From positions 19,199,700-19,263,699 of the forward strand of contig OZ037768.1 of NCBI GenBank assembly GCA_964035545.1: 64,000 nt of DNA. Reading direction: 5' to 3'. The notes under the pieces are model-generated. The model did no database searches. It had not been told where the DNA came from and saw nothing but the letters and a program-made list of their open reading frames with translations. Shown here in pieces: positions 26,101-35,800 of the stretch. The position numbers were made by a program, and so were the translations under genes. This stretch comes from Bugula neritina. Taxonomy: Eukaryota; Bryozoa; Gymnolaemata; Cheilostomatida; Bugulidae. Each line of letters starts with the position of its first letter. Positions within the stretch are counted from its first letter, which is position 1.

Positions 26101-28802
26101 GTTCAGCTTTAACAAGAGTTAAATAAAAGTGAATAACCAAAGAAACTGTCAAACCAATTGCAAAGGTGTGACAGCATGAACAGCGTAGAATAATTTAAAA
26201 CTACTTTTCATTAAAAATATTCGGAAAACTTGGATTTTATTACTGAAGCTTAACAAAAAATAAACTTAGTCAGTTCCAAACTTATAAGCGATGGCGTAAA
26301 GTTATAATCTAAAATCATTTATAAAAATAATTTTAAAATATTTATAAGAAACTGTGGGAAATCAATGAGATGCTCATACAAATGTCTATAGGTAAAAACT
26401 TGTAAATAATTGAAGCTGTCCAAGCAATTGGGTAAGCATAAGTAGGAGACACTGCACTTATTGCCTACTACAGTTTAATCATGACTCTGGATTTTATAAC
26501 TTAAAGTTATAAACATGCAAATTGCAGTTAAATAATTACAGAAGGGTAAATTTCAATCAGAGAATCACCCAAGTTTAGTGTGAAGTAAATCACCTGCTCT
26601 CCAGTCTAATCTGATAGCCCACAATCTGTCCAACCTCCTCCCCTCTTTCAGCTGCAACTCTCCCAGCCATAGACAGAGCAGCTATTCGTCTCGGCTGCAC
26701 ACAGATGATTCTACAAGGTAGTCTGGACTCACAACACGAGTCCAGGATCATCTGTGGTACCTGGACAAGCAAAGATTGACCAATAATACACCACCAGCTA
26801 TGCTGTAGATGCTGTTTAGAGCAAGTATAAAATATGCAATAGCTGTCAACCCCTTGAGTTACAAGATTCAGCTTGTCATTACAGCGACAAATGCTACTAG
26901 CAAATGGCAAATACTAGTAGCAAATGGCAACTACTATTCGAAAATGACAAATACTAGTAGCAAATGGCAACTGCTATTCGAAAATGGCGAATGCTGCTAA
27001 AAATGGCAAACTCTACTAGCAAGAAAATAAAAAGCAGTAACACAGATAACTCAGCGGAGAGTTATATCTAAGTGAAAAAAGATACAGTATTGTGTCAAAA
27101 GTAACAATAAATTTTTTGTATCGAGACACAAAGTAGCAGCAGAATAAACTCAGCATAAATTCCTCACCAATTCAGATCAAAACATTTAATTACTTTCAAC
27201 TTCCAGGCACTGAATAGTTGACCCACCTGAGTTGTCTTCCCACAGCCAGTTTCTCCACTGACCAGAACCACCTGATTGTTAGCCACCGTGTGTACAATCT
27301 CTGCTGCCGCACTCAAAACAGGAAGTGGAGGAATGCTGACACCAGACGGACACCTGCGAGGAGGAACCTGCGGCAGCCCATTGTTGAGTTTACCTGTAGT
27401 CATCTTGGTCAGCTCGCCATTTTCTACCAGACAGTGAAATGTTATAAAACCAGGCAGAGAACAAGTCTCCGAGTACACAAGGACTAAGATGCTCGAACTC
27501 ACTCTCTTAGATGGTAATAACCAAGTCATCAAAAGTCAAAAAGAAATGAAAAATACGTATAATGTCATAAATACTTGTAATACAAGTAATGTATCATATC
27601 ATGTGCCAATAAGAGAGGGCAACTCAAAACATTAAAGTAGCATTTGGATTGGTTCGGATTTAGAAGCACGACTGATTTACAGCGTCTCTTGGACAGAAAT
27701 AAATACAACTGAAACAGAACAGATTTAGTAAATCAGCAGAATACTATTTCCTCGCCATATGCAATCCCATACTACAAGCTGCAGCATAAGCTACACAACT
27801 TGGTAAAACTACTAGATCATATAAAGCATGAAAAAAGGCTACAAGGAAACTTCTCTGTAAGGTAACTGTTGGCAGCTAGTCTTACAACTATATTTACTAA
27901 AACATGTATCTATATTTTGTATAGCCAGAAAGAACAACAACACCATTATTATCAGGTACCCTGCGGGTTGGTTGACTTGTGAGCTCGAGGGATGAGATCT
28001 TGTTTCTCCTTGTGAGTCAGTGGACATCTCTGTATCAGGTTCATCATCTGCTGCTGTGAGTTACGAGTCACATCCAATATGGCTGCCTCTGCTAGACCAG
28101 TCGTCTGCTGACGAGTTACAGTCAGATAACGGCTATTGTTCTTTCTACAATTCACATAAGACCACTAACAAATAGGAGTTATAGTAGACTATCAACACAG
28201 AAATTACAGTAAGCCCTCTAAATGTTTAAGTCGTACCAAAAAGATCTTTAAGTCTTTCAAAAACACCAAAATTTTGCACACACTCAAACATGTCTGACAA
28301 AATGCTAGTTTCACAAAGGTTCTGTAAATCATACCATAAAACATTTATTTCCACAACGTGATTACACGGAGTTCAATTCAGGAAAAATATAAATCCCACG
28401 TAAGACATACCCTCTACTCTTAGATTTGAGGTTGTTGGCAGCAGCTAGTCTGTGTATGTAGGCCCGCTCAGTTGACGTTAGAGAAGATGGAAACTCCAGC
28501 TCTACAAGAAGGTTGCACAGAGCATAGAACATATTCACAGCTCAGAGACAACATACAGTATATTGCACAGTATAGGCAGTCGGCTTCCACTCACCATGGT
28601 ATTCGTCAGGGTCAGCATTTCTGAATTTATCAAAAGCCAAGTCAATAGCAATCCTCAGTTCTTCGCTGACGCAGATATCCTGGCCTCGTTTGGGGCCTCT
28701 ACCTGTACTGACACCACTCGAAGCACTGTCACTGGCAGCACTGTGTACACTGCCAACACTGTTTGGCCGTGACAATGGCGAATGTATGACTTGACTCGGC
28801 AT
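3578..28802 (-). CDS. YTHDC2: YTHDC2, 3'-5' RNA helicase with YTH domain (30 coding exons, 1414 aa)
   Basis: ATP-dependent RNA helicase and m6A reader; in other animals YTHDC2 acts with MEIOC in germ-cell meiotic entry. Exons (minus): 28802-28595, 28501-28411, 28144-27960, 27423-27227, 26760-26594, 25769-25667, 24737-24581, 23894-23787, 22945-22824, 22344-22206, 21729-21534, 21074-20969, 20287-20136, 19795-19708, 14583-14420, 13386-13281, 12537-12418, 12001-11836, 11500-11299, 10746-10570, 10138-9977, 9637-9561, 8843-8626, 8101-8005, 7554-7429, 6929-6825, 6491-6331, 5883-5732, 4438-4354, 3685-3578. Every intron is GT-AG and every junction keeps frame; no stop or frameshift was found. Domain order equals human YTHDC2 (about 1430 aa): R3H, RecA1, ankyrin insert, RecA2, HA2, OB, YTH. 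The chosen ATG is the first in-frame one after an acceptor at 28813, which implies a 5' UTR intron. Intron 14 holds another gene on the opposite strand. Confidence 0.95.
7429..12537 (-). CDS. YTHDC2: YTHDC2 exons 17-25: HA2, OB-fold and start of linker
   Basis: Residues 764-1211. The winged-helix/HA2 region contains [45 protein letters not shown] and [11 protein letters not shown]. The OB-fold region contains [46 protein letters not shown] and [11 protein letters not shown]. Exon 23 carries the helix [20 protein letters not shown], and exon 24 has GIGQRPRPM, as in human. Exon 25 starts the Ser-rich linker. For exon 22 I used the acceptor just before GTGCGCC because an upstream AG would break the frame. 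Confidence 0.9.
7693..7985 (+). repeat. Minisatellite filling YTHDC2 intron 24
   Basis: Tandem degenerate units built from ATACACAGAAACAAACTGTA and ATACACAATAATATACACA occupy most of the 450-bp intron between exons 25 and 24. The TGT-rich minus strand reads as artificial Cys/Val/Tyr-rich frames of 81-92 codons that lie wholly within the intron. Confidence 0.85.
8886..9140. repeat. TATA/GTGT cryptic simple sequence in YTHDC2 intron 22
   Basis: Degenerate repeats of the type ATAATATAGTGTGTAATA run for about 250 bp in the intron between exons 23 and 22. There is no strict unit length. Confidence 0.7.
13281..20287 (-). CDS. YTHDC2: YTHDC2 exons 13-16: RecA2 helicase lobe
   Basis: Residues 594-763. 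Motif IV region [12 protein letters not shown] is in exon 13. [14 protein letters not shown] is in exon 14. Motif V ATNIAETS (676-683) and [13 protein letters not shown] are in exon 15. Motif VI QRAGRAGR (724-731) spans the exon 15/16 junction. The intron between exons 14 and 15 (14584-19707) is by far the longest in the gene and contains the nested plus-strand gene. A SINE sits in the intron between exons 13 and 14. Confidence 0.93.
14160..14215 (+). repeat. Short tandem repeat TTAGTGAGTATTA in YTHDC2 intron 15
   Basis: About four consecutive units of a 13-14 bp sequence between exons 16 and 15. Confidence 0.7.
14584..16634. other. YTHDC2 intron 14 between exon 15 and the nested gene
   Basis: Non-coding stretch upstream of the nested plus-strand gene. 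It contains an uninterrupted run of about eleven G at 15091-15101. The region directly before 16635 should hold the nested gene's promoter, but I see no defined core element. Open frames of 60-76 codons near 15152-15452 lack splice support. Confidence 0.5.
16635..18883 (+). CDS. Nested four-exon gene in YTHDC2 intron 14 (363 aa, function not recognised)
   Basis: Exons 16635-16883, 17357-17533, 17798-18016 and 18437-18883, all joined at phase 0 with GT-AG introns, encode 363 residues ending at TGA. AATAAA lies at 18898-18903, 15 nt past the stop. The protein is soluble-looking with no signal peptide. Exon 2 is rich in charge and Trp/His ([16 protein letters not shown]). Exon 3 has a hydrophobic strand ([18 protein letters not shown]), and exon 4 has [19 protein letters not shown] then HKTHFVSKT. 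That alternation vaguely resembles the phospholipase D fold, but no true HxKxxxxD motif is present, so any PLD relation is a weak guess with a degenerate site. The tail is Ser/Arg-rich. Clean phase and codon openness across four exons make a real gene likely. Confidence 0.75.
17072..17206 (+). repeat. (AGT)n microsatellite in intron 1 of the nested gene
   Basis: Imperfect AGT triplet array about 135 bp long, interrupted by ACT and GGT units, inside the intron at 16884-17356. It produces poly-Ser, poly-Val and poly-Thr readings in different frames, none of them genic. Confidence 0.9.
19891..20082 (+). mobile_element. tRNA-derived SINE, copy A
   Basis: About 190 bp in the YTHDC2 intron between exons 13 and 14. 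The head has an A-box-like segment (CTAATGGTTAGAGCACCCTA) and a B box GGTTCGAACC. The body matches the other copies: CCATTGGTGATGTTAGGAA, TAGTCATAATTGCTCC, AAGTCCTTAGTCCG and CAGGGGTT. It is diverged, with small deletions. Confidence 0.8.
20969..22945 (-). CDS. YTHDC2: YTHDC2 exons 9-12: acidic linker and ankyrin insert
   Basis: Residues 406-593. Exon 9 is an acidic linker. Exon 10 carries helices matching the human segment before the ankyrins ([14 protein letters not shown]). Exon 11 is the ankyrin insert: [13 protein letters not shown], then [12 protein letters not shown], then [18 protein letters not shown], which is about two repeats. Exon 12 ends in [10 protein letters not shown], almost identical to human. 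An ankyrin insertion between the RecA lobes is diagnostic of YTHDC2 among DEAH helicases. Confidence 0.93.
22515..22675. repeat. TAGTATAGTAT simple repeat in YTHDC2 intron 9
   Basis: Imperfect TAGTA/TATAG pentamer repeats, about 160 bp, between exons 10 and 9. Confidence 0.75.
23787..27423 (-). CDS. YTHDC2: YTHDC2 exons 4-8: RecA1 helicase core
   Basis: Residues 162-405. The Walker A motif GETGCGKT is at about 218-225 and ends exon 4. Motif Ia (QPRRIAA) and GYQIRLES are in exon 5. YCTNGVLLR is in exon 6. Exon 7 opens with the motif II box DEIH at 318-321, and motif III SAT is at 350-352. From memory, human YTHDC2 has DEVH and SAA at the last two positions, so this copy is the more canonical DEAH/RHA helicase. 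All ATPase residues I can check are intact, so the enzyme should be active. Confidence 0.93.
26880..27010 (+). repeat. About 40-bp minisatellite in YTHDC2 intron 4
   Basis: Roughly three degenerate units of the pattern AAATACTAGTAGCAAATGGC followed by AACTACTATTCGAAAATG. Confidence 0.75.
27960..28802 (-). CDS. YTHDC2: YTHDC2 exons 1-3: N-terminus and R3H domain
   Basis: Residues 1-161. The first 40 or so are Ser/Gly-rich and low in complexity. The R3H-like region, a single-stranded nucleic-acid binding fold, follows: [15 protein letters not shown], then [17 protein letters not shown], which is close to the human sequence, and a basic segment leading to SRYLTV. Splice phases are 1, 2 and 1. 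The initiator is inferred from the in-frame ATG at 28802 and could be wrong if an upstream exon adds coding sequence. Confidence 0.9.
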
Positions 28803-29690
28803 GGTGCTAGTTCTACAAATAAATTGCAATGCGATAATAAAAAATATGAATGGACTCAGGAAGTGCACATGCAACAACATATTTAGGTGCAGTAGTGAAG
28901 AAAAATTGAGATAGCCTAAGACCTAAGTTCTTAAAAATTTTCTATAACTTTTGGTTTGGGGGGATAAAAATTATTGCGAGAGCATAACTTCTATTGCTAC
29001 ATTTCTAATCTAGAGCACAGGCTTTTCTCAATTTTTCTATTGCTGCACCCACCTCTGAAACACAGCATAGAAATTGAAAAATGTGTTACTAAATCAACTG
29101 TAAATTAAATGATAGGATAAAATGCTTGCTGTAATATGTGTTTCAATTGGTATGATAATCTGCTGTGAATTGAAACATATTGTACGTAGTAATTGTTGCC
29201 TGTTGAGTAATTGTTTTTTTATGACTTTAAGATTTTCGGTAGAAAATTTAAAATAGCTTGAACATTAACATATAAAACTAAAACTCAGTAATTACTTGGA
29301 AAAAATCACTTCAAAATTTACCTAACTCTAATAAAAATGATAATATAATAATTAGGTAAAAGTTTTCAACTGTAATCTTCTTGACCAAAAAACCCTTACA
29401 GCTAACTGATGTTAAATAAGTCACTCAAAATTAAAAGATCACCTTTAGCTTAAACTAATCAGATACCAGCAAACAATTGGTATTTAATTAACAGTCTTCA
29501 AATAAGAACATTTGCAGCATTTTGATGAAAAATTAGGAGCGCATTAGTGGTTGTCAGAATATTCAATATATTATGTCTATTATAAACAGACAAAAGCAAA
29601 GAGAAGAGCTGTAGATTAGACTGGCATCTTACCTTGTGGTAAAAAAATTTATGCTGCTTCCATGATCCACAAAAACCTACAATATTAGAG
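28803..29690 (-). other. Candidate 5' UTR exon of YTHDC2
   Basis: The YTHDC2 initiator lies 10 nt inside an exon whose acceptor is at 28813-28814, so at least one upstream non-coding exon should exist. A good donor, CACAAG|GTAAGA on the minus strand, ends a candidate exon at 29633. That exon would include a very short upstream reading frame (ATGGAAGCAGCATAA). I see no clear TATA box or initiator. Only the donor supports this exon. Confidence 0.25.
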
Positions 29691-30179
29691 ATTACTATTT
29701 ATTGATCAGTATTCCAAAATGAGGTTAAAAGAATGAATATCCGGCAATTGTATTTTTAGCGCAAATATTCGAAACTCATGTTTCACCACGCCATGATGAT
29801 AATTAACGAACATCATGATTGCATATAGAAAGGGAGTAGCAATATGTCCTTGCTAAAGGTGCTGGCTTAGCATAAAACCTTTAAATTCATGCTAGTAGAT
29901 GAAACCCCAATTAGGAAGAATGCTGATGTGAGAAAGGACACAAGATCATAACTGCTCCTGCATTAGATTCGAAACCCCTGAGAAAATATTGCTAGCATGG
30001 TATGAAACAAAGCTGGGAGCCATGTTTTCAGTATAGATGGCTATACATTGAAACTTGAATGGTTACATGACGAGTGAAACAAACTATAATTAGCTACAGT
30101 TGAACGTGGTTGGTAGTATCATTATTAGTGTAAAACTGAAAGCCCATCAGATTCAATAAAAAATCAAGTATCATTATTA

Positions 30180-30960
30180 ATAAATTGAGATTTGAGTAAA
30201 TAAATAAATACCAACAAGTATATTTATATTGATAAAATTGGTATTACATTTACTATTACTATTAGTATTAATATTATATTTAATTTTATAATACTTGCAA
30301 TAACTTATTTCAACCTTACTAGTTATGGCTATGATCCTCAATATCCTTACACTATATTAATATTATCATTTATGATTATTGATTATTCACATTCACATTG
30401 TGATTGGGCTTGGCTACTAACTAGTACTAGTAACTAAGACCAAATCAAATGCCAGTCTAACTAAAAGTAAAACTGCAAATAATTTTAATTTAAATTTATT
30501 AACATTATAATTATTATTGTAATTTATAACAATACTAATAGTAATAATAATAGCAAAACTAATAGCCTATTAGTATTAGTTTAAATTTGATAAAATTAGT
30601 AGAGCTAAAGGCGTGAGTGATGAGATATTCACTTCAAGTTTATATTGATATTCACTTTTACTTTTAGTCACTCAGTAGTCAATACTCAATATCAATATGA
30701 ATATGAATAAATTGAAATTCAAACTAATGAGTGATAATCATAATTATAACGATAACAATTGGCTTTGCCATTATCATTATCATTATGATATTGATTATAA
30801 TTATGATTACCATTGCAGTTTGAGTATCAATATGAATATGAATATTACTATTAAGTATTACTATTAGTATCACTATTAGTATTAGTATAAGTATTAGTAT
30901 TAGTTACCAACACCGCAATTTTAATTTAGAATCAGAATGTGATTTTAACATCAATCATTA
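30180..30960. repeat. Cryptically simple AT-rich tract with hairpin
   Basis: Shuffled short motifs of the ATTAGTATT and CATTATCATT type. It includes a perfect 13-bp inverted repeat with arms at 30736-30748 and 30796-30808, separated by 47 bp. Confidence 0.7.
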
Positions 30961-32432
30961 TTTGTATCATTCAATCTCAAATTGGATAATAGATAAAATA
31001 AGTTTGAATTTGATCCTTGAAGTGAAACTCAAACTGAGAGTCAATAGCAAACCTTGCGATGCTGCGCTTGCAATGGCAGGGTATTTCCACATGTATAACA
31101 ATAATATTGTTAGGTAAGTGCAGAGCTGCAAGCACTGAAAAATAACTCCCGAGGAAATGTTCATTGATCGAAAGCCTTATCACCTACTCAGTTGTCTGTC
31201 AGTCAGACAAAGAAGACAACTCTATGCGCGTATCTAAATCCGCAAGCTCTCTAGCGATATCTATAATGACCAAAAATAATATATTGATTAATAACAACAT
31301 AATTTATTTTCAATGAATAGAACCACATATTTTATTTACTAATAATTGCAAAGTGAACTTATAGCTGGGACACTGCCAGAGAAGACAATATTGTTTTTGT
31401 TTGTTTAGTGATTAGCCATGTCCATGGCAATTTAAAACTTTATTCCCATATTCTCTTGTGGCTATATAAGAAAATTGTCAAATTAATATGGATGGTGTGA
31501 ACTCACTGGGTCATATGTTTTAATGAAATGCTTATTATAGTGTTTAATTAATTTATATTAGATTAAATTAAGCTTTGGTAAAGATCTGGTGCATGAAATA
31601 TATTTTGATTTAAAATCAATAATATAATTTATAATTATAACTAATTCACAATGCATATAAGATATTATGGCAATAAGTTGTGCTTTTTCTTTTCCTTTAA
31701 TTTTGAAGTTGTATGAAAATAGATCTAGTAAAAAAGCTGAAAATATTTTAAAACCCATATCAGCTTCAACAACAGGATGCTAAACATTACTTTAAAGGCA
31801 TTATTGTGATGACTTTTCCACTTATAGAATCACAAATTAAGTGTATATTCAGTGCTTAATTCTTAGTTCAAATCTCGCTGTTTGAAGGCTTTTTGCATCT
31901 GAGTTTCATCTGTGTGTTTTAAGTACTACTAGATGTCATAAGCATATTATCGTATTGCTATATATAGGTATTCTCAAAATATATAGCATACATTATGTTC
32001 ATCAAGTTTTTAACCGCAAATTCATATAACACTTATTTATAGACTTGTCTATAATCCTAAAAATGTTATTTATAAATCCATAATCTTTTTTAAAATGATT
32101 AAAATCACACTGGTATTTTAATGTCTCAAAAGATTCATGGATAACTTTTTAAAGCAACATTTGATATTACATTCTCTCTCTGACTTTTCTTTCAAGTCGT
32201 GTTCCTCTCAGGCTATAATATGTTAAGGAGTACTAGAATTTGCTCGAATAATCTACCCATAATTTTCAGACCTATATAATATAACATTTTGTTTTATTGA
32301 CAACATTGATTTAATTTCACAACCCAAAAACTTCTGAGAAAAGGTTCTTTCAACCAGATTGACTAATTGCTATGCAGAAAATAGTAAAAAATATCAAAAT
32401 TTTTTTAGCCACATTGACTATAGAGCTGCATA

Positions 32433-32436
<4 letters not shown>

Positions 32437-32517
<81 letters not shown>
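32437..32517. repeat. (TA)n microsatellite upstream of membrane-protein gene 1
   Basis: About 80 bp of uninterrupted TA dinucleotide ending some 360 bp before the ATG at 32879. Confidence 0.97.
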
Positions 32518-32523
<6 letters not shown>

Positions 32524-32878
32524 ATATTTCTAGTTTTCAGGTAATATCGTAAACTCAATTGGCAGGTATATAGCATAATATACTGAAAGGCGTTGAGGTA
32601 AATATTATGAATCAGCAAGCGGACTTTTGTTGATTATATTATTTAAATTTGACATTATCATTTATCAAATAGCATACTATGGTCTTTGTTTATAGAACTT
32701 TATTAACTCTAGATAACATGCACACAATAATAATTTGCATGCATTTCTGTTATCAATAGTTATATATTATATTTTATCTTATCAGTCATCAAGTGGTTAC
32801 AGTGTTTTATTAATTCTTACAAAGTCATTCCGCATGACTAAGTCATTATTACCAACATTTCACGGCAATTAACCTTAA

Positions 32879-35800
32879 ATGGCTAAACTCAACAAAGCTC
32901 TGCTCACAATCTCCATCATCCAGCTTTTGCTTAGTAAGTATTTTTATATCATCCGATACAACATCATTTTACATTTTGTAATTAAAGGGTTGTCTTACTA
33001 GCTGAGGCAAACTTTTTTATCTTGTGTAACAAAAAAAGTTGAATCTAAACACTAAAATTTAAATTGCCATCTATAATAAATTTTCCCGTTTCATCACTTT
33101 TTAATACAGTTACTCACATACAATCTATAATAAGTTATAATTTTATGTGCTTCCAAAATATAATTTAGCTTTTAATTATAGAGTTTTAATTTTTTTAAAA
33201 GAGAGTCTAACTATTATGTAGCATGTTGAGGTCAACAGTACAAAATATGTCTAGACACAGAAAAATAAAGCTGTAATCATGGCTTTTATATAGTCACCAT
33301 CCCTGTGAGAAAACCCTTGACGGAAGGGTTTTTGGTTGAATTTGGCTAAGGACTCATTTAGATGAGGCACAAAAGCAATTATGACTAGACGATTTTCCTA
33401 ACATCAACAATGGTCTTTGTTGGGCTCAAGCCATGACTTCGTGTAATTACTAGGCAAACGCTCTAACTTCCTGAACCATGCACGGCTGCTTCCTTACAAC
33501 CATAGCTTTTATCACATATTCATTTATAATTTAACCACACCTTCATTTGATTTTATTACAAATTCAATTTTAAACTGAAAAGGTTTTCCTGCTTCTTCTA
33601 ATTGCTACAACATATTCTATAAACAAATATTGCAGTTTTGTTTTTACAAATAACTTTAGTCCTAGTTTTTACAGGGGGCAATTTTTTTAAAAATTCAGCA
33701 GGTTTATAAGCCTGCTCCATGTTATTAGAATTTCATTCTAACAAGTACATAATGAACTTTACTAGCTCCTACTTTATGTCATACCCATCATATATATGTT
33801 TCTTTTTATTAAAATCAAGAGTTTTTTGGTATAACTTTTCTAGTTTTCTTATAGTTCATGAAATGGCCTTGCACTATTGATTATTTCACAACCATCAAGT
33901 CAAACTCCTTGTGCAGTTGCAGTATATTTTACACTCTTTTAGCACAGCTGCATATGACAGAAACATTAAAAACGTGTGGCTGTAGTGTAGGTCAGTTTAT
34001 TGTAAATAAAGCTGGTTTTATTTGAAGTTATCGTTGAGTGCATTTACACTGCTAAATTTTTACTGATGCTGCTGGTATGGAATTTTTCACAACACTATAA
34101 GTATGGGCTGTTATAAAGTTGTTTTGTCAACAATACCTTTTACATAATAATCGGCCTTATTATTTTTTTACAGCATTGGCAATATTTGGAATAAATGGAT
34201 GGCTTCATAAAACTGTACGAATATCATATTTAGTTCTGTGGAATTATGGGACAGCATCTTTGGTAACTGACAATTATTTGTATTTCCTGCATATTTGTTT
34301 TAGATGTAACATGTACGCCATTTAAAATCAAATATGCTGTACACATCTATATTGTGTACAACAGCTAGGCTCTATATAACTCACCCAAGTTTATAGTCAC
34401 TATAGTGACTATAAACTATATCCCTGTGAGAAACCCCTGATAGAAAGTGTTTTTGTTAAAGCGGGCTAAGGACTTATTTAAATGAGGCACAGAAGCAATT
34501 ATGACAGGATGGATGCTCTTGCTAACATCACCAATGGCTTTTACTGCGGATAGAACCCATGACTTCGTGTTCACTATAGGCAAACGCCCTATAAACCCCT
34601 AGACCACCACTGCTCACTTAGCTAGGCTCTATATGTTATGTGAAATTATGTTCTATAAATTAAATATTCTTCAATTCCTTATAGTTTGCACTTTATAATA
34701 TGCTATATAATAGGGTTCAGCTGTGCCTTTGCAGAAATATATCTAATATAATTGCATAATTGCATGACTTTATTCTAAACTTTTATACCTGAAGTAATCC
34801 CCGCTCTATGATTACTGTTCTAGTATTTACTCACCAGTATTCTGGCTTTAACCGCTGCTGCCTCAGGTCACTCCTGCCCTGTAAGTACACAGTTGTATCT
34901 ACGTCTATACATAATGGTATATCAGTTAACTATACTTTTATAATGTAGTATTTGATCTATAGTAGTAATACACATAATAGTATATTTATTAACAACTTTC
35001 ACAGTATATATAGGTAATTTATCTACAGTATTTTAATGTACATAATAATACATCTACAAACAAATTATATAGTACCTATAAGTAGTTTGCTTAGTAGAGT
35101 TTATATATTGATATATCTAGCATCACAGTTATAGTAACTTAGTTTTTGACCAATTTTAAATAAAGAATACATTTCTATTGGGTTGTGAATTTCAAATACT
35201 GTAAGGCTGTTTTTGTTAGTGGGTGATTGAACAATTCTACTTCGAATTAAATTAAATTAATAAATATAAAGTAAAACACTAATATTTTAGGCAGAACCAT
35301 AGAAATGTATATAAAACTTAGTAGAATTTTAAAATCTACTTAGCCTGTTGTGGTGCCTGCTATAAAAAGTACAAAGTACACAGAGCCATATAGTTTTCAT
35401 AAACAAGTAAACAATTTTTTTAAATAATTATTTTGATAATGAACTAAATATAAGTTTTACCTAACTAACTTTCCCGAAAGCTTGCAATTTATAACTTTGA
35501 GTCAAATTTATAAATTCATAAATCATCGTATCATATTGCTAAAAGTTCATTGTATTTACTTTTTGTTTTAGCATTTTTCAGCAATTGTCTTCTCCACTCT
35601 CTCAGCCCTCTTCTCTCTCCTTTCTACAGTTCTAGTTAGCCTTGCTGTAACAGAAACTGGTGGTTTGCTATTGCTCTTTTCTGTACCCATTGATGGCAGC
35701 ATAAGAGATGTCCCCATACATCTGGTGTAAGTAAATTATTAAAGTTGAATTGCTGAACCTTATGTTTGTCTGGTAAACTGATTTTTATGCCAGTAAGTTC

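Larger units (their letters stand above)
28813..32878. other. Intergenic spacer between YTHDC2 and membrane-protein gene 1
   Basis: The start codons of the two genes are divergent, so this spacer should hold both promoters. The middle (about 30180-30960) is cryptic simple sequence built from TATTAGTATTA, ATTATCATTATGAT and ATATGAATATGAAT themes. No gene was recognised. Confidence 0.5.
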
